Positions 42,881 to 51,684 of a stretch of DNA of 64,000 nucleotides are shown here, in pieces. This DNA comes from CAVRCA01 sp963719345 (GTDB lineage Bacteria; Pseudomonadota; Alphaproteobacteria; Acetobacterales; Acetobacteraceae). The notes under the pieces are model-generated. The model was not told the DNA's origin. It saw nothing but the letters and a program-made list of their open reading frames with translations, and did not search any database. The number at the start of each line of letters is the position of its first letter. Position 1 is the stretch's first letter. Location: contig CAVRCA010000012.1 of the NCBI GenBank assembly GCA_963719345.1, positions 1-64,000 of the forward strand. The letters run 5' to 3'. A program made the translations under genes and the position numbers.

Positions 42881-45718
42881 ATGAACGATCCCACATCGAC
42901 CGAGCAGGTGATGACCGACCAGGTGAGGGACTACCGTGACACGGTGTTCCTCCCAGCTACCTCCTTTCCGATGCGCGGCGACCTGCCGAAGAAGGAGCCG
43001 CTGATCCTGGCCCGCTGGGAGCGGATGGGTCTGTGGCGCAAGCTGCGCGAGACCTCTGCCGGGCGGCCGAAATTCACCCTGCACGACGGTCCGCCCTACG
43101 CCAACGGCGGCCTGCATATTGGCAGCGCGCTCAACAAGATCCTTAAGGACGTTGTCAACCGCACGCGGCAGATGGCGGGCTACGATGCCGATTACGTGCC
43201 CGGCTGGGACTGCCACGGCCTGCCGATCGAGTGGAAGGTCGAGGAGGACCATCGCGCTGCCGGCCGGAACGCGGCGAAGGACGAGGTGCCGGTGCTGGAG
43301 TTTCGCGCCGAGTGTCGCGCCTATGCCGAACACTGGATGGGCGTGCAGCGCGAGGAGTTCCGCCGGCTCGGCGTGGAAGGCGACTTCGCCAACCGCTATG
43401 CCACGATGGATTTTCCGTCCGAGGCGGCGATCGCCGGCGAGATCGGCAAGTTTTTGCTCAATGGCGCGCTGTATCGCGGCCTCCGCCCGGTGATGTGGAG
43501 CCCGGTCGAGAAGACCGCGCTGGCCGAAGCGGAGATCGAGTACCACGACCACACCAGCACGACGATTTGGGTGCGGTTCCCGGTGCTGCGCGCGCCCGAC
43601 CCGACGCTGGTTGGTGCCGCCGTGGTGATCTGGACGACGACGCCTTGGACCATTCCGGGGAACCGTGCGCTGGCGGCCGGAGCGGAGATCGAATACGCGC
43701 TGCTCCATGTCGATGGCGTGAACGAGGGATCGCTCGCCGTGGTTGGCGAGCGCCTGCTGGTCGCGCTGCCGCTGTTGCCCGCGTTTCTGGAAACCGCCGG
43801 CATCGGGCTGCATCACGTGATGCACGTCTTCACTGGGGCCGATCTCGTGGGAACGGTCTGCGCGCATCCACTGCGCGGCCATGGCTTCGATCACGATACG
43901 CCGCTGCTGCTCGCCGACTTCGTCACCACCGAGCAGGGCACCGGCTTCGTCCATATCGCGCCCGGTCACGGCGATGACGACTTCGTGCTTGGGCGCGCGC
44001 ACGGCCTCGAGATCCCGGAGACGGTGGGCGACGACGGCACCTTCAACGCCTGGGTGCCGCTGTTCGCCGGCGTTCACGTCTACAAGGCGGCCGACCCGGT
44101 TTGCGCGGCGCTCCTCAAGGCCGGGGCACTGCTGGCGCGCGGCAAGCTCGTACACTCCTACCCGCATTCCTGGCGCAGCAAGGCGCCGCTCATCTATCGA
44201 GCGACGCCGCAATGGTTCATCCGCATGGACGGACCCGAGCGCATCCGCGACAAGGCGCTCGACGCGATCGACGCCACCTATTTCGTGCCGGAGCAGGGGC
44301 GCAACCGCCTCCGCAGCATGGTGGCAAGCCGGCCGGACTGGTGCATCAGTCGCCAGCGCGCCTGGGGCGTTCCCATTCCTGTCTTCGTCGACAAGCGCAC
44401 CGGTGAGCCGCTGCGCGACCCGGCAGTGGTGGCACGCATCGTGGAAGCGTTCGAAGCCGAAGGCGCCGACGCCTGGGTCTCGTCTCCCCCGGCGCGGTTC
44501 CTCGGCCCCGACCGCGATCCGGACGACTTCGAGCAGGTGCGCGACATCGTCGACGTCTGGTTCGAGTCCGGCTCGACGCATGCGTTCGTGCTGGAGGCGC
44601 GCGGAATGCCGTGGCCGGCCGATCTCTACCTCGAGGGCTCCGACCAACACCGCGGCTGGTTTCAGTCCTCGCTGCTCGAGGCGGTGGGGACACGCGGCGT
44701 GGCGCCGTTCAAGGCGGTGCTGACCCATGGCTTCGTCATGGACGAGCAGGGCCGCAAGATGTCGAAGTCGCTCGGCAACACGACGGCGCCGCAGCAGGTC
44801 ATCGCCCAGTACGGCGCGGACATCCTGCGGCTCTGGGTGATGTCGTCCGATACGACCGAGGATCTGCGTGTCGGACCGGAGATCCTGAAGCAGCAGGCCG
44901 AACTCTACCGCCGCCTGCGGAACACCCTGCGCTGGGTGCTCGGCAGTCTCGCCGGGTTCACCGAGGCCGAGCACGTTGCGGAGGGGGAGATGCCGGAACT
45001 CGAGCGCTGGGTGCTCCATCGTCTCACAGAACTCGACCGGCAGATCCGCCGCGCGACGGAGAGTTACGACTGGAGCGGCGTCTATCCGGCACTGCACAAT
45101 TTCTGCGCGGCTGATTTGTCGGCGTTCTACTTCGATGTGCGCAAGGACGCGATCTACTGCGACCGGCCGGACAGCATGCGGCGGCGGGCCGCCCGGACGG
45201 TGCTGGACCATCTGCACCGCTGCCTGACGATCTGGCTGGCACCGGTGCTATGCTTTACCGCCGAAGAAGCGTGGACCGCCCGCTTCGGCGAGGAAGGCAG
45301 CGTTCACCTGCAGACCTTCCCGGAACTCCCGCCAAGCTGGGGCGACGATGCGCTTGGCACCAAATGGGATACCATTCGCGGTATCCGGGGGATGATTACC
45401 AGCGCGTTGGAACAGGAGCGCCGAGAAGGTTGGCTCAAGTCCTCGCTGCAGGCGCGGGTCACTCTGGGCTCGCCCGAGGCAGAAAGCGATCTGCTTTCGG
45501 CTCCTGAGTGGGAAGAGGTCGCGATCGTCTCGGAGGTCGTGACGTATGTTGACCCGAATGAAGCCCCTTCGGTGAAAGTCGACGCCGCCCCGGGCGAAAA
45601 ATGCGTGCGGTGCTGGCGGGTGCTGCTCGAAGTCGGTGACGACCGCCGGCACCCGACACTGTGCCTGCGCTGTGCCGACGCGGTCGAGTCGGGGCTGGTC
45701 TGCCGGGCGGCGGCATGA
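42881..45718 (+). CDS. ileS: Isoleucine-tRNA ligase
   Basis: A 945-residue class I synthetase charging tRNA-Ile. PPYANGGLHIGS (HIGH-type motif at 79-82), the editing domain (VIWTTTPWTIPGNRAL, DFVTTEQGTGFVHIAPGHG), GSDQHRGWFQSSLL and K626-MSKS are present. The C-terminal zinc finger CVRCW...CLRC is complete. ATG 42881 is used although TTG/ATG sites lie just before. The 118-base leader shows only small GC hairpins. A long open frame opposite it is a compositional shadow. Confidence 0.96.
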   Translation: MNDPTSTEQVMTDQVRDYRDTVFLPATSFPMRGDLPKKEPLILARWERMGLWRKLRETSAGRPKFTLHDGPPYANGGLHIGSALNKILKDVVNRTRQMAGYDADYVPGWDCHGLPIEWKVEEDHRAAGRNAAKDEVPVLEFRAECRAYAEHWMGVQREEFRRLGVEGDFANRYATMDFPSEAAIAGEIGKFLLNGALYRGLRPVMWSPVEKTALAEAEIEYHDHTSTTIWVRFPVLRAPDPTLVGAAVVIWTTTPWTIPGNRALAAGAEIEYALLHVDGVNEGSLAVVGERLLVALPLLPAFLETAGIGLHHVMHVFTGADLVGTVCAHPLRGHGFDHDTPLLLADFVTTEQGTGFVHIAPGHGDDDFVLGRAHGLEIPETVGDDGTFNAWVPLFAGVHVYKAADPVCAALLKAGALLARGKLVHSYPHSWRSKAPLIYRATPQWFIRMDGPERIRDKALDAIDATYFVPEQGRNRLRSMVASRPDWCISRQRAWGVPIPVFVDKRTGEPLRDPAVVARIVEAFEAEGADAWVSSPPARFLGPDRDPDDFEQVRDIVDVWFESGSTHAFVLEARGMPWPADLYLEGSDQHRGWFQSSLLEAVGTRGVAPFKAVLTHGFVMDEQGRKMSKSLGNTTAPQQVIAQYGADILRLWVMSSDTTEDLRVGPEILKQQAELYRRLRNTLRWVLGSLAGFTEAEHVAEGEMPELERWVLHRLTELDRQIRRATESYDWSGVYPALHNFCAADLSAFYFDVRKDAIYCDRPDSMRRRAARTVLDHLHRCLTIWLAPVLCFTAEEAWTARFGEEGSVHLQTFPELPPSWGDDALGTKWDTIRGIRGMITSALEQERREGWLKSSLQARVTLGSPEAESDLLSAPEWEEVAIVSEVVTYVDPNEAPSVKVDAAPGEKCVRCWRVLLEVGDDRRHPTLCLRCADAVESGLVCRAAA

Positions 45719-46257
45719 CCCGTGCCGGCCGCGTCCGCCTCGGAGCCGCCGTCGCACTCGTCGTGCTGCTGGCCGACCAGGCAACCAAGTTCTGCATGCT
45801 GTACGTGATCCAGCTACCCGTTCTGGGGCAGGTTCGCCTGTTGCCGGTGCTGAACCTCACCATGGTCTGGAATCGTGGCGTGACGTTCGGCTTGCTCAAC
45901 GGCGTCGGCGGAGCGAGCAACCTTATCCTCGCGGCCATTGCGCTTGTCGTCGTCGCAGTGCTTGCCTGGTGGTTGTACCGCGCCGAAACCAAGCTGGTGG
46001 CAACGGCGCTCGGGGCCATCGCCGGCGGGGCGGTCGGCAATGTGATCGACCGGCTGCGTTTTGGGGCGGTGGTGGATTTCATCCACGCGCACGTCGGCGA
46101 CTGGTCCTGGTACGTCTTCAATGTCGCCGACGCCGCGATCGTCTGCGGCGTGGCGGCGCTCGTGATCGACGGGCTCCTGCCCAGGCGTGGTGGCCGCCTT
46201 GCCTTGCCGGTTGCCGAACCTGCGGCTAAGGAGGCACCCCATGCCAACCACCGCTAA
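45715..46257 (+). CDS. lspA: Lipoprotein signal peptidase
   Basis: LspA cleaves prolipoprotein signal peptides in the inner membrane. Four hydrophobic helices are seen, and the catalytic Asp pair is D112 in GNVIDRLRFGAVVDFI and D139 in FNVADAAIVCG. Length 180 residues. Its ATG overlaps the ileS stop (ATGA). The two lipoproteins that follow are plausible substrates. Confidence 0.95.
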   Translation: MTRAGRVRLGAAVALVVLLADQATKFCMLYVIQLPVLGQVRLLPVLNLTMVWNRGVTFGLLNGVGGASNLILAAIALVVVAVLAWWLYRAETKLVATALGAIAGGAVGNVIDRLRFGAVVDFIHAHVGDWSWYVFNVADAAIVCGVAALVIDGLLPRRGGRLALPVAEPAAKEAPHANHR

Positions 46258-46729
46258 CGTTTCGGTCTTTCCCGGTCGGCCCACCGCCTTGCTGATCGCC
46301 GGCGTGGGCCCGATGCTTGTCATGCTGGCGGGATGCACCGATTACGGGACACGCGAGTTTGGCGTCCAGCGGGGGCGGCAGGAGCAGACTCGGGTGACCA
46401 GCCCGCCGCCGTTGTCGATGCCGCCGATCCTCACCCAGGACGCGGCCGGCGGCGACCAGACGGCGGACTTGCGGTCTTCGCCGCCGCAATCGGCAACGGG
46501 GGAGACGCCGCATCAGGCCGCGCCGGTGGCACCCAGCCAAGGCGAGGCGGCGCTGCTCGACGAGTCCGGGCCGAGCGCAAATGCCAATATCCGCGACAAG
46601 GTGGACCACGACGCTCAGATCGGCAAGGCGGACCCGGCGCTGTCCAACTCGTTGCTGTTTGGCGCCGACACCAGCCAGCAACCCATCATCCAGCGAGGCA
46701 GCAAGTCCTGGTGGGACCGGATTTTCTAA
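46241..46729 (+). CDS. DUF3035-like lipoprotein, first copy
   Basis: A 162-residue secreted protein with lipobox LAGC near residue 32. The mature part has LSMPPIL and a C-terminal LSNSLLFGADTSQQPIIQRG, WWDRIF ending, resembling the DUF3035 proteins located after lspA in alphaproteobacteria. ATG 46241 is preceded by AAGGAGG, which lies inside lspA. Function unknown; its low-complexity middle is Pro/Ser/Ala rich. Confidence 0.65.
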   Translation: MPTTANVSVFPGRPTALLIAGVGPMLVMLAGCTDYGTREFGVQRGRQEQTRVTSPPPLSMPPILTQDAAGGDQTADLRSSPPQSATGETPHQAAPVAPSQGEAALLDESGPSANANIRDKVDHDAQIGKADPALSNSLLFGADTSQQPIIQRGSKSWWDRIF

Positions 46730-46739
46730 GGTGACGCCG

Positions 46740-47336
46740 ATGACGGAGCAACTGACGGAGCAACACACGGGGGAAGAGCGGCGCCGACCCCGCCCGCAGG
46801 TCCTTACCGTCGTGGCCTTGGCCGGATTGGCTTTGGCCGGGTGTGCCGGACGGGATGTCACCGACACTTTGGGCCTAACCCGGGACGCGCCGAACGAGTT
46901 CGTCGTGACGACGCGTGCTCCGCTGCAGATGCCGCCCGCCTTCGACCTCCGCCCGCCGGCGCCGGGTACGCCGCGGCCGCAGGAACAGCCGGAGCGTCGG
47001 CAGGCCGAGGAAGCGTTGGTGCCAGAGACGGCCCTCGCAGGCGCCTCCGGCCAGGATAGTCCCGGGCAGGAAGCGATCGTGCGTCAGGCCGGTCCACCGG
47101 CGCCGAACGGCATTCGCGCCGAGGTCAATGCCGAAGCGTCGAAGGATGTCCCCCGGACGACAATCACCGACCGGTTGCTGTTCTGGCAGAAGCCGCCGCA
47201 GCCCGGCACGCTGGTGGACCCGACCCGCGAGGCGCAGCGGCTGCGCAGCAATGCGGCACTCGGCCAGGATGTCCAGCAAGGCGACACGCCGATCGTCCAG
47301 CCGCAGCGGCGCAACCTGCTCGGCGAGATATTCTAA
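46740..47336 (+). CDS. DUF3035 lipoprotein, second copy
   Basis: The signal sequence and lipobox ALAGC lead to the DUF3035 hallmark DTLGLTRDAPNEFVVTTRAPLQMPPAFDLRPP, then a variable region and a terminal RRNLLGEIF. About 198 residues. Function unknown; family members sit in the outer membrane or periplasm. It starts ten bases after the first copy, from which it differs greatly except for the ends, so this is an old duplication or a pair of related genes. Confidence 0.75.
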   Translation: MTEQLTEQHTGEERRRPRPQVLTVVALAGLALAGCAGRDVTDTLGLTRDAPNEFVVTTRAPLQMPPAFDLRPPAPGTPRPQEQPERRQAEEALVPETALAGASGQDSPGQEAIVRQAGPPAPNGIRAEVNAEASKDVPRTTITDRLLFWQKPPQPGTLVDPTREAQRLRSNAALGQDVQQGDTPIVQPQRRNLLGEIF

Positions 47337-47337
47337 G

Positions 47338-48537
47338 CTACAAGGCGGTGGCATCGAGCACGGCGACCCCGGGCAGCGTCCTGCCTTCCAACCATTCCAG
47401 GAACGCGCCCCCGGCGGAGGACACGTAGGTCAGCTGGTCGATCACGCCGGCCTTCTGTAGGGCGGCGACGGTATCCCCGCCGCCCGCCACGCTGCGTACC
47501 GAGCCCGTTTCGGTCGCAGTGGCGATCGCCTTTGCGTATGCCATCGTGGAGACATCGAACGGAGGCACTTCGAAGGCGCCAAGCGGTCCGTTCCACAACA
47601 CCGTGCGGAGCGATGCGAAATGGGACAGGATCGCCTGCACCGTCGCGGGGCCAACATCGAGGATCATCGCCTCGTCCGGCACCGCCGAGACCGCCACAGT
47701 TTCGGTCGCCGGATTGGGCTTGAACTCGTAGGCGACCACTGCGTCGATGGGCAGCACCACCTCGCAGTTCGCCTGCGCCGCTTTGCCCAGGATGTCCCGA
47801 GCCGTCTCGTGCATGTCGGCTTCCTGCAGCGACTTGCCGACGCCCAGCCCGTTGGCGGCAAGGAACGTGTTCGCCATCGCCCCGCCGATCACCAGCAGGT
47901 CGACCCTGCCGACCAGATTGCCGAGTAGTTCGAGTTTGGTCGAAACCTTGGCTCCGCCGACGATCGCAGCCACCGGGCGCTGCGGGTTGCCGAGCGCCGC
48001 GTCCAGCGCTTCGAGCTCCGCCTGCATGAGCCGGCCCGCATAGGCCGGAAGCAGCTTGGCGACCCCCTCAGTGCTCGCGTGCGCGCGATGCGCGGCGGAA
48101 AAAGCGTCGTCGACGTAGATCTCGGCAAGCCCGGCGAGTTCCCTGGCGAACGCCGGGTCGTTCGCCTCCTCGCCGGGGTGGAAGCGTGTGTTCTCCAGCA
48201 CGAGCACGTCGCCGCGCGCCATTCGCTCGACCGATTGCTGGGCGGGTACGCCGATGCAGTCCTCGGCAAAGCGCACTCGTTGGCCGAGCACCTCACCCAG
48301 TGCCGTCGCGATCGGTGCCAGCGACATCGCCGGCACCCGCTTGCCTTTCGGCCGCTCGAAATGGCTGCACACGATGACCTTGGCACCCTTGGAGACGAGT
48401 TCGCGGATGGTCGGCGACAGTCGCTCGATGCGGGTAAGGTCGGAGATCTTGCCATCGCGGACCGGCACGTTCAGGTCGGCGCGTAAGAGAACCCGCTTGC
48501 CGGCGACATCGACCCCCTCGAGTGTCCGGAGAGGCAT
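47338..48537 (-). CDS. pgk: Phosphoglycerate kinase
   Basis: The enzyme makes ATP from 1,3-bisphosphoglycerate. RVLLRADLNVPVRDGKI, IVCSHFERPKGKR, LLENTRFHPGEE-like VLENTRFHPGEEAND, VGGAKVSTKLELL, and VLWNGPLGAFEVPPF, then SVAGGGDTVAAL are all in place. 399 residues. ATG 48537 lies four bases after the gap stop, without a strong site. Third gene of tkt-gap-pgk. Confidence 0.96.
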   Translation of the reverse strand: MPLRTLEGVDVAGKRVLLRADLNVPVRDGKISDLTRIERLSPTIRELVSKGAKVIVCSHFERPKGKRVPAMSLAPIATALGEVLGQRVRFAEDCIGVPAQQSVERMARGDVLVLENTRFHPGEEANDPAFARELAGLAEIYVDDAFSAAHRAHASTEGVAKLLPAYAGRLMQAELEALDAALGNPQRPVAAIVGGAKVSTKLELLGNLVGRVDLLVIGGAMANTFLAANGLGVGKSLQEADMHETARDILGKAAQANCEVVLPIDAVVAYEFKPNPATETVAVSAVPDEAMILDVGPATVQAILSHFASLRTVLWNGPLGAFEVPPFDVSTMAYAKAIATATETGSVRSVAGGGDTVAALQKAGVIDQLTYVSSAGGAFLEWLEGRTLPGVAVLDATAL

Positions 48538-48541
48538 CGGC

Positions 48542-49555
48542 TCAGAGCCGGCCGAACAGCGCCGCGGTGTCCGACATGCGATTGGAAAAGCCCCATTCAT
48601 TATCATACCAGCCCATCACGCGGGCCAGCGCGCCGTCGACCACGGCAGTCTGCGTCGCGTCGAACGTGCAGGACGCCGGCGAGTGATTGAAATCCATGCT
48701 GACCAGCGGATGCGTATTGTAGTCCAGAATGCCCCGTAACTCGCCCGTCGAGGCCTGCTGCATCACAGCGTTGATCTCGGCGACGCTCACCTGCTTCTTC
48801 AGGTTCACGTCGAGCGAGACCAGCGACACGTTGGGCGTTGGGATGCGAATGGCAGTGCCGTCGAGCTTGCCCTTCAGCTCCGGCATCACGAGGCCGACGG
48901 CGCGGGCGGCGCCGGTGGTGGTCGGGATGGCCGAGACGGCGGCGGCGCGAGCGCGATGGAGGTCCTTGTGCAGCGTGTCGACCGTGTTCTGGTCGCCCGT
49001 GTACGAATGGATCGTGACCATGTAGCCGCGCTCGATGCCGAACGTGTCGTGCAGCACCTTGGCCATGGGCGCGAGGCAGTTCGTCGTGCAGGAAGCGTTG
49101 GAGATCACCGTCATCTCGGGGGTGATCGTCTTTTGATTCACGCCATAAACGATAGTCGCGTCCACGTTGTCGGCAGGGGCGGAGATCAACACCTTGCGGG
49201 CGCCGGCCTGGATCAGGGCCGAGGCTTTTTCCTTCGACGCGAAGATGCCGGTGCATTCCATCGCAACATCGACGCCCTTGTAGGGCACCTTGGTGGGATC
49301 GCGTTCGGCCGAGACCCGGATCGGCCCGTAGCTCCGGCCCCCCGCCCGGACGGTGATGGTGTCCCCTGATACGTCCACCTCACCGGGGAAGCGGCCATGC
49401 ACGCTGTCGAAGCGGAACAGGTGGGCGTTGGCCTCCACGCTGCCGAGGTCGTTGATCGCGATGCACTCGAGGTCGTCTCGGCCGCTCTCGATGATCGCGC
49501 GCAGCACGAGCCGTCCGATGCGTCCGAATCCATTGATGGCGACCTTCACGGTCAT
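48542..49555 (-). CDS. gap: Glyceraldehyde-3-phosphate dehydrogenase, type I
   Basis: The NAD-binding N-terminus VAINGFGRIGRLVLRAI and the catalytic Cys in SNASCTTNCLAPMAKVLHD are clear, with HSYTGDQ and the C-terminal WYDNEWGFSNRM. 337 residues. AAGGAGAGGCG precedes the ATG. Shared between glycolysis and the Calvin cycle; no Rubisco gene is seen here. Confidence 0.96.
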   Translation of the reverse strand: MTVKVAINGFGRIGRLVLRAIIESGRDDLECIAINDLGSVEANAHLFRFDSVHGRFPGEVDVSGDTITVRAGGRSYGPIRVSAERDPTKVPYKGVDVAMECTGIFASKEKASALIQAGARKVLISAPADNVDATIVYGVNQKTITPEMTVISNASCTTNCLAPMAKVLHDTFGIERGYMVTIHSYTGDQNTVDTLHKDLHRARAAAVSAIPTTTGAARAVGLVMPELKGKLDGTAIRIPTPNVSLVSLDVNLKKQVSVAEINAVMQQASTGELRGILDYNTHPLVSMDFNHSPASCTFDATQTAVVDGALARVMGWYDNEWGFSNRMSDTAALFGRL

Positions 49556-49620
49556 CGCTCGCCTCTCCTTCTGTTCAGCCCGGTGCCTGCCGCACCAATG
49601 CTTGTCAGGCAGTTGCTTAT

Positions 49621-51564
49621 TCAGCCCAGTCGCTTGCGAACCGCGGCCACGATGGCTTCGGACGTAATCCCGAAAAACCGATATAGTTCATCCCATGGTC
49701 CGGAAGCACCAAAGCCGGTCATCCCGATGAATATACCACTTTCGCCGAGCCAGCGCTCCCAGCCAAAGCCGCAGGCGGCCTCGATGCCGAAGCGAGGCAC
49801 TCCGCCCAGCACCTCGGCCCGGTAGGTCTCCGGCTGGTCGGCGAATAGCTCCCAGCACGGGAGGGAGACCACGGCGGCCGGAATGCCCTCCCGGGCCAGC
49901 ACTTCGCGGGCCGCGATCGCAATGGCGACCTCGGAACCGGTGGCGATCAAGGTCGCTCGACGCGGGCCCTCGGCCTCCGCGATGACGTAGCCGCCCCGAC
50001 TGCAGCGGTTCTCGTTGGTGTCGCCCCGCGGCTCAGGGACATGCTGGCGCGCGAGCACCAGCAGGCTCGGCCCTTCGGACCGCCGGATGGCGAGTTCCCA
50101 GCATTCCGCGGTCTCCATCGCACAAGCTGGCCGGAAGACGTGCAGGTTCGGCATGGCCCGCAGGCTCGCCAGGTGCTCCACGGGCTGATGCGCCGGACCG
50201 TCTTCGCCGAGACCGATGCTGTCGGGCGAGAGCACGTATATGACCCGCTTGCGCATCAGCGCCGCAAGTCGCAGCGCCGGTCGCAGGTAGTCCGTGAAAT
50301 TGAGTGTCGCCGCGCCATAGGGAATGAGGCCGCCATGCAGCGCCATTCCGTTCAGGCAAGCAGCCATGCCGTGCTCGCGCACGCCGAAGTGGAGATACCG
50401 GCCGCCATAGCTGCCCGGAATGACCGCTGCCATCCCTTTGACCTGCGTGAGGTCCGACCCGCTCGGATCCGCCGAGCCACCGGCCAGCTCCGGGATCGCG
50501 GGTGCCAGCGCCTCGAGTGCTTTCTGGCCTGCCTGACTGGTCGCGATGGTCGGGCGGAGGTCGGCGATCTCCGCCTTTAACAGGGCAACCGCCTCGTGCC
50601 ACGTCTCCGGCAGGCGCCCCGCCATCACCCGCTCGAACTCGCCGCGCAAGGGGTGACGCGCCGCCCGCTTGAGCCAGGCGCGCCGCGCCCCGGCACCCCG
50701 CATCCCCGCCGCTTGCCAACGCTCGGCAAGCCCGTCCGGGACGGTGAACGGGGTGTGGCTCCAATCCAGCGCCTGCTTGGCCGCTAGGGCATCAGCGCCG
50801 TTGAGCATCGTGGCGTGCCCGGTCGTTGTCCGGCACACAACCAGCGTCGGCTTCTTGGAGCGGACCGCGAACGAGAGGGCGGCAGCGACCTGCGACGCGT
50901 CGTGTCCGTCCACGCCCTTCACGGCCCAGCCTTGCGCCGCGAACAGCTTGGCATGGTCGGCCAGGGCAAGGGCCTGGCTGCTCTCGGGCAAGGCCGCACT
51001 GTCGAGCAGGACCGTGATCTTCTCCAGTCGCAGATGGCCCGCCAAGTCGACCGCCTCGTGCGCCACTCCTTCCATCAGATCGCCGTCGGACGCGATGACC
51101 CAGGTGCGATGGTCGACCAGCGACTTGCCGAACCGCGCCGCCATCATCCGCTCGGCAAGCGCCATGCCGACTGCGGTCGAGATCCCCTGTCCAAGCGGTC
51201 CTGTGGTTGCTTCGATCGCGGGATGCTCGCCGAACTCCGGATGGCCTCCAGCGGGCGAGTGCAGCTGACGATGCCGCTTCAGCTCGTCGACGCCCATGCC
51301 GGCATGACCGGTCAGATGCAGCAGAGCGTAGAGCAGCATGGAGCCGTGGCCGGCGGAGAGGATGAAGCGATCGCGATCGGCCCAGCGCGGATCCGCGGCA
51401 TCGAATTTCAGGAACCGCGTCCACAACACCGTCGCGGCATCCGCCATGCCCATCGGGGTCGCGAGATGGCCCGACTTCGCTGCGCCGACCGCATCAACCG
51501 CCAGTGCCCGAACAGCATTCGCCATCGCTCGCACGCTCGATCGCGGACGAGCAGGAACCACCAC
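49621..51564 (-). CDS. tkt: Transketolase-family protein with unusual cofactor-site residues
   Basis: Overall a full-length transketolase (647 residues): AVDAVGAAKSGHLATPMGMADAA, GHPEFGEHPAIEATTGPLGQG, VREHGMAACLNGMALHGGLIPYG, IGLGEDGPAHQPVEHLASL. However, the ThDP motif reads SDGDLMEG instead of the usual GDGCLMEG, the segment that normally begins with a metal-binding Asn reads LDSAALPESSQ, and the usual T-H-D-SIG reads S-P-D-SIG. By remembered yeast numbering these are N187 and H469. It heads tkt-gap-pgk, so a central role is expected. Start is GTG 51564 or ATG 51525. Confidence 0.85.
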   Translation of the reverse strand: MVVPARPRSSVRAMANAVRALAVDAVGAAKSGHLATPMGMADAATVLWTRFLKFDAADPRWADRDRFILSAGHGSMLLYALLHLTGHAGMGVDELKRHRQLHSPAGGHPEFGEHPAIEATTGPLGQGISTAVGMALAERMMAARFGKSLVDHRTWVIASDGDLMEGVAHEAVDLAGHLRLEKITVLLDSAALPESSQALALADHAKLFAAQGWAVKGVDGHDASQVAAALSFAVRSKKPTLVVCRTTTGHATMLNGADALAAKQALDWSHTPFTVPDGLAERWQAAGMRGAGARRAWLKRAARHPLRGEFERVMAGRLPETWHEAVALLKAEIADLRPTIATSQAGQKALEALAPAIPELAGGSADPSGSDLTQVKGMAAVIPGSYGGRYLHFGVREHGMAACLNGMALHGGLIPYGAATLNFTDYLRPALRLAALMRKRVIYVLSPDSIGLGEDGPAHQPVEHLASLRAMPNLHVFRPACAMETAECWELAIRRSEGPSLLVLARQHVPEPRGDTNENRCSRGGYVIAEAEGPRRATLIATGSEVAIAIAAREVLAREGIPAAVVSLPCWELFADQPETYRAEVLGGVPRFGIEAACGFGWERWLGESGIFIGMTGFGASGPWDELYRFFGITSEAIVAAVRKRLG

Positions 51565-51684
51565 CTGGGCAGCGAGTGCCGGATCGGTCGCGCTCAGTTG
51601 ACCTATTTTCCCCGATTGTAGATTCTTGCTGGGCGTCCGGCTATAGACGCGACCGCGACGGCGGGCAACCCGGACCCGGAAAGC

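Noticed and set aside
42848..45217. A 789-codon open frame on the minus strand opposite ileS
   Set aside because: It mirrors the high-GC codon structure of ileS, has no recognisable domain and no ribosome binding site. ileS has complete motifs.
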